DNA from: CAZPHI01 sp964586425
GTDB taxonomy: Bacteria; Bacillota; Clostridia; Lachnospirales; Lachnospiraceae
DNA length: 64,000 nt
Direction: 5' to 3'
Assembly (NCBI GenBank): GCA_964586425.1
Contig: CAZPHI010000003.1
Coordinates: 1-64,000 of the forward strand
Shown one piece after another: positions 1-8,431 of the stretch (positions within the stretch are counted from its first letter, which is position 1; the number at the start of each line of letters is the position of its first letter). The translations under genes were made by a program, and so were the position numbers. A model generated the notes under the pieces. It did not search any database and was not told where the DNA came from. It saw only the letters and a list, made by a program, of their open reading frames with translations.

Positions 1-964
1 AAACCTTGCTAAGTGTCTTCTTTTCGCTATCAACGGTGGTGTTGATGAGAAATCTGGCAAACAGGTTGGACCAGCTTACAAGGGAATTACATCAGAATAC
101 CTTGATTATGATGAAGTAATCGCTAAATATGATGTTATGATGGATTGGTTAGCAGGACTTTATGTTAACACATTAAATCTTATTCAGTATATGCATGATA
201 AATACTACTATGAAGCAGCTCAGATGGCTTTAATTGATACAGATGTTAAGCGTACATTTGCAACAGGTATCGCTGGATTCTCTCATGTAGTAGATTCATT
301 AAGCGCAATCAAATATGCAAAGGTTAAGACAGTACGTAATGAAGACGGAATCGTTGTTGATTATGAAATCGACGGAGACTTCCCTAAATACGGTAATGAT
401 GATGATAAAGCAGATGATATCGCTGTATGGCTTCTTAAATCATTCATTGATAAAGTTAAGAAGAGACATACTTACAGAAATTCTGAAGCAACAACATCTA
501 TTCTTACAATTACATCTAACGTTGTATATGGTAAATATACAGGCGCTATGCCAGATGGTCGTGAGGCTTGGACTCCACTTGCTCCAGGTGCTAACCCAAG
601 TTACGGTGCAGAACAGAATGGTTTATTAGCATCACTTAACTCATTAACAAAACTTCCATACGAATGGGCATTAGACGGTATTTCAAATACTCAGACAATG
701 AATCCAGACGCATTAGGACATAATGAAGATGAGAGAGTTGCAAACCTTGTTAATGTTATGGACGGATACTTCGAGCAGGGTGCACATCACCTTAACGTTA
801 ATGTATTCGGCAAAGATAAATTAATCGATGCTATGGAACATCCAGAAAAACCAGAATATGCTAACTTTACAATTCGTGTATCTGGATACGCTGTTAAATT
901 CATCGATTTAACAAAAGAGCAGCAGAAAGATGTTATTTCAAGAACATTCCATGACAGAATGTAA
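1..964 (+). CDS. pflB: Pyruvate formate-lyase (formate acetyltransferase), C-terminal part
   Basis: Glycyl-radical enzyme that cleaves pyruvate with CoA to acetyl-CoA and formate in anaerobic fermentation. The reading frame is open from base 2, so the 5' end and the catalytic cysteines lie outside the window; about 320 C-terminal residues are present. Family signatures seen are [36 protein letters not shown] and the glycyl-radical loop RVSGYAV, with the radical glycine encoded at 884-886, 25 residues before the stop as is usual. The activase gene follows 103 bases downstream, separated by a hairpin terminator. Identity is secure; only the true start is unknown. Confidence 0.97.
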   Translation, partial: NLAKCLLFAINGGVDEKSGKQVGPAYKGITSEYLDYDEVIAKYDVMMDWLAGLYVNTLNLIQYMHDKYYYEAAQMALIDTDVKRTFATGIAGFSHVVDSLSAIKYAKVKTVRNEDGIVVDYEIDGDFPKYGNDDDKADDIAVWLLKSFIDKVKKRHTYRNSEATTSILTITSNVVYGKYTGAMPDGREAWTPLAPGANPSYGAEQNGLLASLNSLTKLPYEWALDGISNTQTMNPDALGHNEDERVANLVNVMDGYFEQGAHHLNVNVFGKDKLIDAMEHPEKPEYANFTIRVSGYAVKFIDLTKEQQKDVISRTFHDRM

Positions 965-1003
965 TTATAAATAATTGAATTACTACTAATGATATGAATA
1001 GAA

Positions 1004-1036
1004 GGCAGACTTACTTTGTAGTGAGTTTGCCTTTTT
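1004..1036 (+). terminator. Rho-independent terminator between pflB and pflA
   Basis: A 12-bp stem (1004-1015 with 1020-1031, two G-U pairs, 4-base loop) is followed by five T residues. It lies between pflB and pflA and could lower pflA expression relative to pflB. Confidence 0.75.
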
Positions 1037-1066
1037 GAAAATAGTCAATAATACAGGAGGAAAATT

Positions 1067-1831
1067 ATGAACGAAGAAAATAAAATTGTTGGAAAAGTTC
1101 ACTCAGTTGAAAGCTTTGGTTCAGTTGATGGCCCCGGAGTGAGATATATATTTTTCCTTCAGGGATGTCATATGAGATGCCAGTATTGTCACAATCCAGA
1201 GACATGGTCTCTTAAGGGTGGAATGGAGATGACACCTCAGGAGGCGTTTGACAAAGCATACCGTTATCATTCATATTGGAAAAAGGATGGTGGAATCACA
1301 GTAAGTGGTGGAGAGGCATTACTTCAGATTGAATTTGTAACTGAACTATTCAGAATTGCAAAAGAAAAAGGTGTTAATACAACACTTGATACTTCAGGAA
1401 ATCCATTCACTTTTGAAGAACCATTCATTGAAAAATTCAATGAATTAATGAAATATACAGATCTTTTTATGCTGGATATCAAACATATTCAGAATGATAA
1501 ACACAAGAAACTAACAGGCTGGACTAATGAGAACATTCTTGCTATGGCAAAATATCTATCTGACAATGGTAAAGATATGTGGATTCGTAATGTATTAGTA
1601 CCAGGGGTAACCGATCAGGAAGATGCATTGCAGGAATTATCAGCATTTGTAAAGACTCTTTCAACAGTAAAGAGATTTGAAGTACTTCCATACCATACAC
1701 TTGGTGTATTCAAATGGGAGCAGCTTGGAGAGCCATATCAGTTAAGTGGAGTTCGTCCACCAGATGCCGAGCAAATTGCTCATGCTAATGAAGTTCTTGA
1801 AACAGAAAGTTATACAGGATATAAAGACTAA
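1067..1831 (+). CDS. pflA: Pyruvate formate-lyase activating enzyme (radical SAM)
   Basis: Radical SAM enzyme that uses S-adenosylmethionine and a [4Fe-4S] cluster to install the glycyl radical on PflB. The 254-residue length fits the family. The cluster motif CX3CX2C is at C34, C38 and C41 (CHMRCQYC), followed by the glycine-rich SAM stretch ITVSGGEALLQ. It starts at an ATG eight bases after GGAGG. It lies directly downstream of its substrate gene, the standard arrangement. Function and identity are well supported by motif and context. Confidence 0.97.
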   Translation: MNEENKIVGKVHSVESFGSVDGPGVRYIFFLQGCHMRCQYCHNPETWSLKGGMEMTPQEAFDKAYRYHSYWKKDGGITVSGGEALLQIEFVTELFRIAKEKGVNTTLDTSGNPFTFEEPFIEKFNELMKYTDLFMLDIKHIQNDKHKKLTGWTNENILAMAKYLSDNGKDMWIRNVLVPGVTDQEDALQELSAFVKTLSTVKRFEVLPYHTLGVFKWEQLGEPYQLSGVRPPDAEQIAHANEVLETESYTGYKD

Positions 1832-1928
1832 GTGTAAAATCTTAAATTTTTATTCGTGATTGACTTTTGTGTATGGCGCGTATTATTATGTAATAGTTAG
1901 AAAAATTAATTTTTCAGGAGGATATATT

Positions 1929-2135
1929 ATGTCAAAGATAACTAAGGACACAACAATTGGTGATGCTATTCAGATAGATGCAGGAATTATTCCAATTCTT
2001 ATGAGCGCAGGAATGCATTGTGTTGGATGCCCATCAGCTCAGGGTGAAACAATCGAAGAAGCTGCTATGGTTCATGGACTTGATGTAGATGAATTAATGT
2101 CAGATATCGGCGATTATATGTCAACAAGAGGCTAA
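1929..2135 (+). CDS. DUF1858 / hybrid-cluster-associated redox disulfide protein
   Basis: Small 68-residue protein beginning MSKITKDTTIGDAI and carrying a CVGC pair (C31, C34) after the phrase SAGMHCVGCPSA, the signature of the DUF1858 'prismane-associated' disulfide family. Such proteins are thought to act as small redox partners; the substrate is unknown. The ATG at 1929 is chosen because AGGAGG precedes it by six bases; the frame is open back to 1860, but that start has no ribosome site. It sits 97 bases after pflA and before a strong terminator, so cotranscription with the fermentative genes is possible. Confidence 0.85.
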   Translation: MSKITKDTTIGDAIQIDAGIIPILMSAGMHCVGCPSAQGETIEEAAMVHGLDVDELMSDIGDYMSTRG

Positions 2136-2151
2136 TTGATTACTACCTTAT

Positions 2152-2189
2152 AAAAAGAGGCTGTCTGCATAATGTGCAGGCAGCCTTTT
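2152..2189. terminator. Bidirectional Rho-independent terminator
   Basis: A perfect 12-bp stem (2158-2169 with 2175-2186) is flanked by an A run on the left and a T run on the right, so it can end the pfl-side transcript on the plus strand and mecA on the minus strand. Confidence 0.88.
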
Positions 2190-2207
2190 GTGGCATTAGA
2201 GTTATAA

Positions 2208-3182
2208 TTAAAATTGATATTTTGCAATTGTCTGAAGTGCAGAATCCTTGATGTATGGCTCCATATGCTCCATGCAGTACGATACTCTTGCGATAGACGC
2301 TTCTTCCTTATGCCCAAATTCAGATAAGTGATTACAAAGCTTGACAAATTCCTTTGATGGCTTTGCACAATTGTCGATTATTAGATAGAATTTGTTGCTG
2401 ACTGGGTCGTGATAAAGCGAATTAGGCCCATTGTAAATGTTTTGATAACTCGAAGCTGCAGCAGATATTATATCTAGTGAGTCAAATGTAAAGATACGAA
2501 TTATTCTATGCACCTTTTGACTGGCAGGCGATTCTGGCTTATCACTTGATGACGCTTCGGGCAGAGTAACTGGCTTTTGTGAATCTTTCGTTGACTTTGC
2601 AAGAGAGTCTTTAAATGGTACAAAGTCAGGAGCTTTAGCGGTCGGTTCTTCTGACACGGATTTCTTTAAATAATCAGCAACTTTATTAAAAAGTCCAAGA
2701 AGCTCATCAGATTGAGTATCTGCATCAAGATTCTCTAACTTGTAGTTATCTGCAGGCTTCTTTGAAAATGTATGGCTGGAGCTATCATCAATATCATCGG
2801 AATCATCATATTCATCATCATAGACATCATATTCATCGTCTGAATCATCAGCATCGTCATCAGAGTCATCTATTAAGTCATCATAATCATCACCTACAGG
2901 CGAAAACTTTGAAAATCTGGCATCCAGTTCATCTGGATCATCGACCTTAGTGATAACAAGGACAATTGAATTGTCTGAAACCGGAATGGCTTCTATCATA
3001 AGTGGTATATTCTCTGCTTCAAAACCAAGTTCATATGAAGCCTGCTGCATCATATCTTTGAATAATTCCTTAGCTTTATCACTTCCATATGCTAGTTCGC
3101 TAATCTTTAAATGTCTCTTAGATAAATCACTTTGATCAAGAGTGCAGCGAATTTGATTATCGTTTAATTTTTCAATCTTCAT
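2208..3182 (-). CDS. mecA: MecA-family adaptor protein
   Basis: Adaptor that in Bacillus delivers targets such as ComK to the ClpCP protease. This 324-residue protein has the MecA N-terminal domain (MKIEKLNDNQIRCTL, then ISELAYGSDKAKELFKDMM, residues 1-95) and a C-terminal domain (about 226-324) starting IRIFTFDSLDIISAA. Between them is a very acidic linker (residues 98-133, almost all Asp/Ser/Tyr) and a Pro/Ser-rich stretch, making it longer than Bacillus MecA (about 220). The ATG is preceded by GGAGGG. It is transcribed away from the kinase gene. The clients in this organism are unknown. Confidence 0.85.
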   Translation of the reverse strand: MKIEKLNDNQIRCTLDQSDLSKRHLKISELAYGSDKAKELFKDMMQQASYELGFEAENIPLMIEAIPVSDNSIVLVITKVDDPDELDARFSKFSPVGDDYDDLIDDSDDDADDSDDEYDVYDDEYDDSDDIDDSSSHTFSKKPADNYKLENLDADTQSDELLGLFNKVADYLKKSVSEEPTAKAPDFVPFKDSLAKSTKDSQKPVTLPEASSSDKPESPASQKVHRIIRIFTFDSLDIISAAASSYQNIYNGPNSLYHDPVSNKFYLIIDNCAKPSKEFVKLCNHLSEFGHKEEASIARVSYCMEHMEPYIKDSALQTIAKYQF

Positions 3183-3226
3183 ACAAACCCTCCATTTTGA
3201 AACTTATTAGCTATATTTGTGATAAT

Positions 3227-3254
3227 AGTATAACATTTTAATACGAGATGTAAA
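3227..3254 (-). promoter_or_regulatory. Predicted sigma-A promoter of mecA
   Basis: Read on the minus strand: -35 TTTACA (3249-3254), 16-bp spacer, -10 TATACT (3227-3232) with an upstream TG extension. The sequence ATACGAGATG (3241-3250), repeated at 3361-3370, overlaps the -35 box. Confidence 0.65.
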
Positions 3255-3327
3255 GAAGATATATAAAAATTTAATATCTTTTTACAATAAATTAGTATAA
3301 TAAAAACGTAAAAAAATAAAAAAATGC

Positions 3328-3356
3328 TTGCAAAATGATACGCTCTGATGTATGAT
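3328..3356 (+). promoter_or_regulatory. Predicted sigma-A promoter of the kinase gene
   Basis: -35 TTGCAA (3328-3333), 17-bp spacer, -10 TATGAT (3351-3356). The predicted start near 3363 would leave a leader of only about 20 bases before the first usable start codon. Confidence 0.65.
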
Positions 3357-3385
3357 GTATATACGAGATGACATAGCGATTGGAC

Positions 3386-4801
3386 ATGAGGAGGTTTCAG
3401 GTTAAGAACATAGAAACTGCTTTAACATCATGTATTGAAGATATTGATTTATGTGATGAGATAAAGCGCAAGTACCAATTAGAAGGTGTAATCGGTCATG
3501 GAAGTAATAGCATTGTCTTACTGGCCAAACATCGCGAACTCGGAATTTTAAGGGCAATCAAGCAGATTAGTAAGTCTTCGGATTCTCTAAGCTGTATTCT
3601 AAAGGAAACCCATATTTTAAAAAATCTTAAGCATTCAGGAATACCTGTAATTTATGATATTGAAGAAGATGATCAGTTTTTCTGTATAGTAGAAGAATAT
3701 GTGAATGGTAAGAGTCTTAAGAATATTGTACAAGAACAGGGAAAGTTAAAATCCCAGGAACTCATTAATATAGCTATAAAATTAAGTGGTATTATTCAAT
3801 ATTTGCACAGTGAAAACATTGGCATACTGCACATGGATATTAAACCTGATAATATTATTATAGATAACAATGGGGATATTAAACTGGTAGATTTTGATAA
3901 CTCGGTATTTTTTGCTAGTGATGATTATGTTGACAGAGGAAGTCCATGTTTTGCTGCACCAGAACAGTATTTAGGATTAAAACCAGGTAAGTCATCAGAT
4001 ATATATTCACTAGGAATGCTGCTTTTGTATATGGCTACAGGATGCTATATGCAATCTCACGTAAAGTATTTACGTCAAAAAAAATTACAAAAAATTATAA
4101 AAAAGTGTATAAGTCATTCAACATTTCAAAGATATCAAAAGATAGAAGATATCATCAATGAACTGGAAAGCTTAAAAAAAGAATGTCATTATCCTGTGGA
4201 ATCTCGAATAATTAATGTTATTGGAATCAAGGGAGGTGTTGGAACAACACATTTTTGCAAATGCCTTGCGGCATATTTGATAAGAAAAAAATTCAAGGTA
4301 TTATTAGCGGATAGAAGTAATAATGATAGTATATATAATTATGCCAGATTATACTGCCCATTAAAGGATGGAACATATAATGTTAATGGAATTAGTTTTA
4401 TGCCAGATTATGGAGAACTAGTTAATACGACAGAGATTTATGATTCATATGAAATAATAATTAATGATTATGGGAGTATAGAATGGTGTAAAGAACATAA
4501 TATCTGCTTTAGCAATGACTTGAATATAATAGTTGGACCTGCGGAACGGTATTGGTGGGACTACTATGTCAGTCAAGAGCAATATATTAAGGAGAATATT
4601 CTTATTGACAGCAAAAATACAATCAATATAGTTAATCTTATTGATGGAATTCAATATTATAATATGTTACGAAATATAAAAAGTTACGCTCAATACACAC
4701 CTATTCGGTGGTATAGAATGCCGTGCGTATATGACTGGAATATAGATAATAACATTACTGAGGAATTATTTGAAGATATAATTAAACTACTATTAAGTTA
4801 A
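3386..4801 (+). CDS. Ser/Thr protein kinase fused to a TadZ/CpaE-like P-loop domain
   Basis: Two-domain cytoplasmic protein of 471 residues (473 if the in-frame TTG at 3380 is used). Residues 25-262 are a Hanks-type kinase: glycine loop GHGSNS, lysine in AIK (K59), HMDIKPDN (catalytic D151), DFD (169-171, in place of DFG) and APE (191-193). Residues 278-471 resemble a ParA/MinD-superfamily domain with KGGVGTTH (282-289): the signature lysine is kept but the second P-loop lysine is Thr, as in CpaE/TadZ localisation factors. Neither start has a good ribosome site; AGGAGG lies just inside the frame at 3389-3394. A degenerate relative follows. No pilus genes are visible here, so the partner system is unknown. 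Confidence 0.8.
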   Translation: MRRFQVKNIETALTSCIEDIDLCDEIKRKYQLEGVIGHGSNSIVLLAKHRELGILRAIKQISKSSDSLSCILKETHILKNLKHSGIPVIYDIEEDDQFFCIVEEYVNGKSLKNIVQEQGKLKSQELINIAIKLSGIIQYLHSENIGILHMDIKPDNIIIDNNGDIKLVDFDNSVFFASDDYVDRGSPCFAAPEQYLGLKPGKSSDIYSLGMLLLYMATGCYMQSHVKYLRQKKLQKIIKKCISHSTFQRYQKIEDIINELESLKKECHYPVESRIINVIGIKGGVGTTHFCKCLAAYLIRKKFKVLLADRSNNDSIYNYARLYCPLKDGTYNVNGISFMPDYGELVNTTEIYDSYEIIINDYGSIEWCKEHNICFSNDLNIIVGPAERYWWDYYVSQEQYIKENILIDSKNTINIVNLIDGIQYYNMLRNIKSYAQYTPIRWYRMPCVYDWNIDNNITEELFEDIIKLLLS

Positions 4802-4843
4802 TACATGTGGCAATATTATAATAATATATGAAAGGAAAAAGTT

Positions 4844-5398
4844 GTGTTGTGTAAGGGACAAAAAACGGTACAAAAACATATAAGTGTCACAGGTATATAT
4901 ATCGATTCTGAGGTAATACGATTTTCATTAACATTAGGAAATTATCTATCAAGTGTCAAAGGATACAAGGTGCTCATAATCAACCATAGTAAGATTAATT
5001 GTTTTACAGATGATAATAAAATTACTCATATAGGTAAACGGCTGGATGGATGTGAACATCCGACTATTGCCGGTAGTAATGAACTATTGAAAGAACGATA
5101 TGATTACATCATATCAATATATTCGCCTGAACAGTTATCGGGTTTTAGCGAATATTACAAAGGTAATATTAGATATATAGTTGGAACTCTTGATATGTGG
5201 AGTGCACAGCTATATGAAAAGCTGTTAGATAGTGTTGATGTCAGACAATGCAGACATGTATCTTATTCTGATAATAAGAAGGTAAAAAGATATATTGAAA
5301 AGATGTTCAACATTAAAATCAAGCTTATTCCGTGGGAGATTAACCCACTATATCTTAAATGCAGCAATATTGCTGTTATATCAGGAATTATAGAATAA
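4844..5398 (+). CDS. Degenerate TadZ/ParA-like protein, P-loop lost
   Basis: Protein of 184 residues starting at GTG eight bases after AAAGG. I do not recognise a named family, but its N-terminus aligns by eye with the ATPase half of the upstream kinase fusion: ISVTGIYIDSEV matches INVIGIKGGVGT, and YKVLIINHS matches FKVLLADRS. The Walker A residues are gone, so it is unlikely to bind ATP in the usual way. The YDYIISIYS segment matches the YEIIINDYG strand of its neighbour. It probably arose by duplication and may pair with the kinase-linked domain. Function unknown. Confidence 0.6.
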   Translation: MLCKGQKTVQKHISVTGIYIDSEVIRFSLTLGNYLSSVKGYKVLIINHSKINCFTDDNKITHIGKRLDGCEHPTIAGSNELLKERYDYIISIYSPEQLSGFSEYYKGNIRYIVGTLDMWSAQLYEKLLDSVDVRQCRHVSYSDNKKVKRYIEKMFNIKIKLIPWEINPLYLKCSNIAVISGIIE

Positions 5399-5705
5399 AT
5401 GCACCTGTTATATATCACGAATAATATGCAGCAATATATTATCTTTAGCTGCTTGAGATTATATTAAAAGTATTATATTAAAAGCATTAGAACATAAGAA
5501 AAAATAATATAACTGGTACGTTCTCCCCTTTATGGACCAGAAATAGAAAGAATATGGAGCTGGCTGCTAAAATAAGATTAGTGAGTAGCTCCATATTTTT
5601 AATTTAACTGTTGCAAGCTTTCAATGCCTGCAATATAATTGTATACAGAGTGTCTGTACAGATATGGATGCATATTTTATAAAAGAATCCTTTGTGAGGA
5701 AGATA
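5399..5705. other. Intergenic region upstream of the GH18-like gene
   Basis: A+T-rich 307-base stretch without a convincing gene. It contains the terminator at 5551-5604 and the leader of the next gene. The in-frame ATG at 5664 lacks a ribosome site and I did not use it. Confidence 0.6.
5551..5604 (+). terminator. Rho-independent terminator
   Basis: Perfect 11-bp stem (5551-5561 with 5587-5597), 25-base loop, followed by a T run. It ends the kinase-region transcript. Confidence 0.7.
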
Positions 5706-7616
5706 ATGGAGAAGCACTTAGATATGAATAATGAAGATGTTAATGATAACGACAATGTTAATGATAACAAAGACTTCTATGAAACTGATGGTGGAATAGA
5801 CGATATTGATGATGACGATTTATTATTGGATGATAATGTTGAAGAGAATGATTTTGATGAAGAATACAAAGAAGAACCAAATGATAAGTATAATAATCGT
5901 AGCAGAGGTTCAATGAATAAAAAATCAAAATCAGGTAAAAGAAAAATTAATAAAAAGGCAGCTACAACAGCCAAAGCATGGCTTATACTACTGGGAATTG
6001 TTGTGGCAGCAGCAATAGTTTTAGGAATAGTGTTGATAATTAAGAACACACCAACCAAGGAAAAGATGTCATTGTATGAATATTATAATATTGATAAAAA
6101 TTCTGATGAAGTACTAATAATACTTAATAATACAGTTGACAATGATGTAAAAGGAATTAAGAAGGATGATGCCATATATCTTCCACTTGATTATGTATAT
6201 AGTCATCTTACAGTAAGATATTATTATGATAGTGAAAGTAACAGCATTCTATATACAGATGATAAGAATACTTATGTGTATTCTGAAGACGACAAAGATG
6301 TGTACATTAATGTTAATGATAACATATATATTAATGTAGATAAGATTGCAGCAAGTGGAAGATTCAATTACAACATCTATAATGATCCAAACAAAGTTGT
6401 TTTGTGGACTGATACCAATTCATTTCAATGCGTAAAAGCAGAGAAAAATATATCTGTAAGATATAGAGGTGGAATAAAGAGTCCTGTGCTTGAAGAAGTC
6501 AATGCTGGAGAGTACATGTATTACTTGAAGACCGTAGATGAGTGGTATGAGGTTCAGACACAGTCAGGAATCATAGGATATGTTCAGTCATCACAAACAG
6601 GTGACGTATATGAGGGAGAGAATCAGACACTTCCACAGCAGCCTCAATATGAGCATAAGCTGTTAGATAATAAGATATCTTTATCGTGGTTTCAGGTAAC
6701 GAATAAGACAGCGAATAATAATATAGATAGTTATCTGTATGATACAGCGGGAATTAATGTAATATCACCAACCTGGTATTCAATAACAAATAACGATGGT
6801 GAGGTTAGTTGCCTGGCAACAAAAGAATTTGTTAGTCAGATGCATAGCCAGAATATAGAGGTATGGCCGTTAATTGATGATTTTGATACATCTCTTGATG
6901 GAATGGAATTATATGGAAGCAAGAATTCAAGAACAAATCTAATTAACAGGCTTATTGCTGACTCTAAGGAATATGGATATGATGGACTTAATATTGACTG
7001 CGAGAAGGTTACAAGAGATAGTGCAGTTCATTATCTACAATTCTTAAGAGAACTTGCAGTTCAATGCCGTGCTAATAATATAAGATTATCAGTAGATAAT
7101 TACAGACCTTATGAATTTAATTCATTCTATAATATCAGCGAGCAGGCAGTGTATGTAGATTATATAATTCTTATGGGTTATGATGAACATTATGCTGGTT
7201 CAGATAGTGGTTCTGTAGCATCAATAGGATTTGTGGATGGTGGTATACAGGCCATGCTTAAGAGTGTAACATCGGACAGACTAATTAATGCTATACCATT
7301 CTATACAAGAATTTGGACTGAGACAACAACGGATGGTAAAAAATCAACGACAAGCCGTGCGGTAGGTATGCAGAATGCAATGGATAATCTTAATAAAGCA
7401 GGAGCTGTTGCTATATGGGATGAGACTACTGGACAGTATTTTGGTTCTTATGAGAACAGCGATGGCAGCGTTGTGAAAATATGGTTAGAAGAAGAAAAAT
7501 CGGTTGAAGAAAAGATGAAATTAGTAAAACAATATAATCTTGCAGGCGTTGCACAGTGGAAGCTTGGACTTGAAAGATCGTCAGTGTGGTCTGTAATCAA
7601 TCGTTACCTTGAGTAA
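5706..7616 (+). CDS. Membrane-anchored GH18-family protein with SH3 domain (YaaH/SleL-like)
   Basis: Type II membrane protein of 636 residues: acidic Asn/Asp-rich cytoplasmic head, basic stretch, one membrane helix (about 91-113), a stalk with strands like the copper amine oxidase N-domain, an SH3-like domain (about 245-298), then a GH18 barrel (about 317-635). The catalytic signature DGLNIDCE is intact, with the acid E433. Relatives act as peptidoglycan N-acetylglucosaminidases, including spore cortex-lytic enzymes; the substrate here is inferred. The ATG at 5706 follows GAGGA with good spacing and is preferred over ATG 5664. A cell wall amidase gene follows directly. Confidence 0.85.
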   Translation: MEKHLDMNNEDVNDNDNVNDNKDFYETDGGIDDIDDDDLLLDDNVEENDFDEEYKEEPNDKYNNRSRGSMNKKSKSGKRKINKKAATTAKAWLILLGIVVAAAIVLGIVLIIKNTPTKEKMSLYEYYNIDKNSDEVLIILNNTVDNDVKGIKKDDAIYLPLDYVYSHLTVRYYYDSESNSILYTDDKNTYVYSEDDKDVYINVNDNIYINVDKIAASGRFNYNIYNDPNKVVLWTDTNSFQCVKAEKNISVRYRGGIKSPVLEEVNAGEYMYYLKTVDEWYEVQTQSGIIGYVQSSQTGDVYEGENQTLPQQPQYEHKLLDNKISLSWFQVTNKTANNNIDSYLYDTAGINVISPTWYSITNNDGEVSCLATKEFVSQMHSQNIEVWPLIDDFDTSLDGMELYGSKNSRTNLINRLIADSKEYGYDGLNIDCEKVTRDSAVHYLQFLRELAVQCRANNIRLSVDNYRPYEFNSFYNISEQAVYVDYIILMGYDEHYAGSDSGSVASIGFVDGGIQAMLKSVTSDRLINAIPFYTRIWTETTTDGKKSTTSRAVGMQNAMDNLNKAGAVAIWDETTGQYFGSYENSDGSVVKIWLEEEKSVEEKMKLVKQYNLAGVAQWKLGLERSSVWSVINRYLE

Positions 7617-7681
7617 TCAGTAATAAAATGCTTTATAGAAAAGTATAATATTATGTATTATATATTTCTTAGAGGGATTAT

Positions 7682-8398
7682 GTGATTAATATTAAGGATG
7701 TTAATAAAAAAAGAGTGCTTGAAGTCATTATGGCAATTATATTGCTTATTGCCATATATATTACAGTAAGATATAGTATGCCTAAATCAATTACTACAGC
7801 CAATAATGCTAATGATACAAATTCTACTATTATTGCATTGGACGCAGGACATGGTGGCATTGATGGTGGTAAAGAAGGAATTAATGGAACTCTTGAAAAA
7901 GATATTAATCTGTCAATTACATATAAAGTAAAATCGCTGTTAGAAGAAAAAGGATTTAAAGTTATACTGACAAGAACTGAAGACAAAGGTTTATATAGTG
8001 AAAGTGATGCTAATAAAAAAGCAGCGGATATGAAAAAAAGATGTAAGATAATTGAAGACAGTAAAGCTGATATAGCAGTTAGTATACATCAGAACAGTTT
8101 TAGCGACTGCAGTGTATGCGGAGCTCAGATATTCTATTATAAACATTCAGCAGAAGGAAAAAAGCTTGCTTCAATTATGCAGAAATCATTCGCAGATAAT
8201 GTTAATACAAAAAATACACGTGTTGAGAAAGCGAATGATACATATTATATGCTTATCAACACAAAGTGTCCGATAGTAATTGCTGAGTGTGGATTCCTTA
8301 GCAACAAAGAGGAAGCTGATAATCTTATGAATGAAGAATATCAGAATAAGGTGGCGTATGCTATAACGGATGGAATTACAAAATATCTCAATCAATGA
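7682..8398 (+). CDS. cwlD: N-acetylmuramoyl-L-alanine amidase (Amidase_3), CwlD-like
   Basis: Zinc amidase that splits the lactyl-L-alanine bond of peptidoglycan; CwlD in Bacillus works with PdaA to make cortex muramic lactam. The 238-residue length matches CwlD. An N-terminal membrane helix (about 15-32) is followed by the catalytic domain with H57 (DAGHGG), E72, H136 (SIHQN) and E202 (IAECGFLSN), all zinc or catalytic positions of the family. It starts at GTG after AGAGGG. The upstream neighbour is another wall hydrolase. The CwlD assignment over a general amidase is inferred from size and context. Confidence 0.85.
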   Translation: MINIKDVNKKRVLEVIMAIILLIAIYITVRYSMPKSITTANNANDTNSTIIALDAGHGGIDGGKEGINGTLEKDINLSITYKVKSLLEEKGFKVILTRTEDKGLYSESDANKKAADMKKRCKIIEDSKADIAVSIHQNSFSDCSVCGAQIFYYKHSAEGKKLASIMQKSFADNVNTKNTRVEKANDTYYMLINTKCPIVIAECGFLSNKEEADNLMNEEYQNKVAYAITDGITKYLNQ

Positions 8399-8431
8399 GA
8401 TAATGTGCATTAGCGCAGGAATGGAGAAAAC

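Noticed and set aside
2762..2950. His-rich plus-strand open frame of 62 codons
   Set aside because: It is the complement of the Asp-rich linker of mecA.
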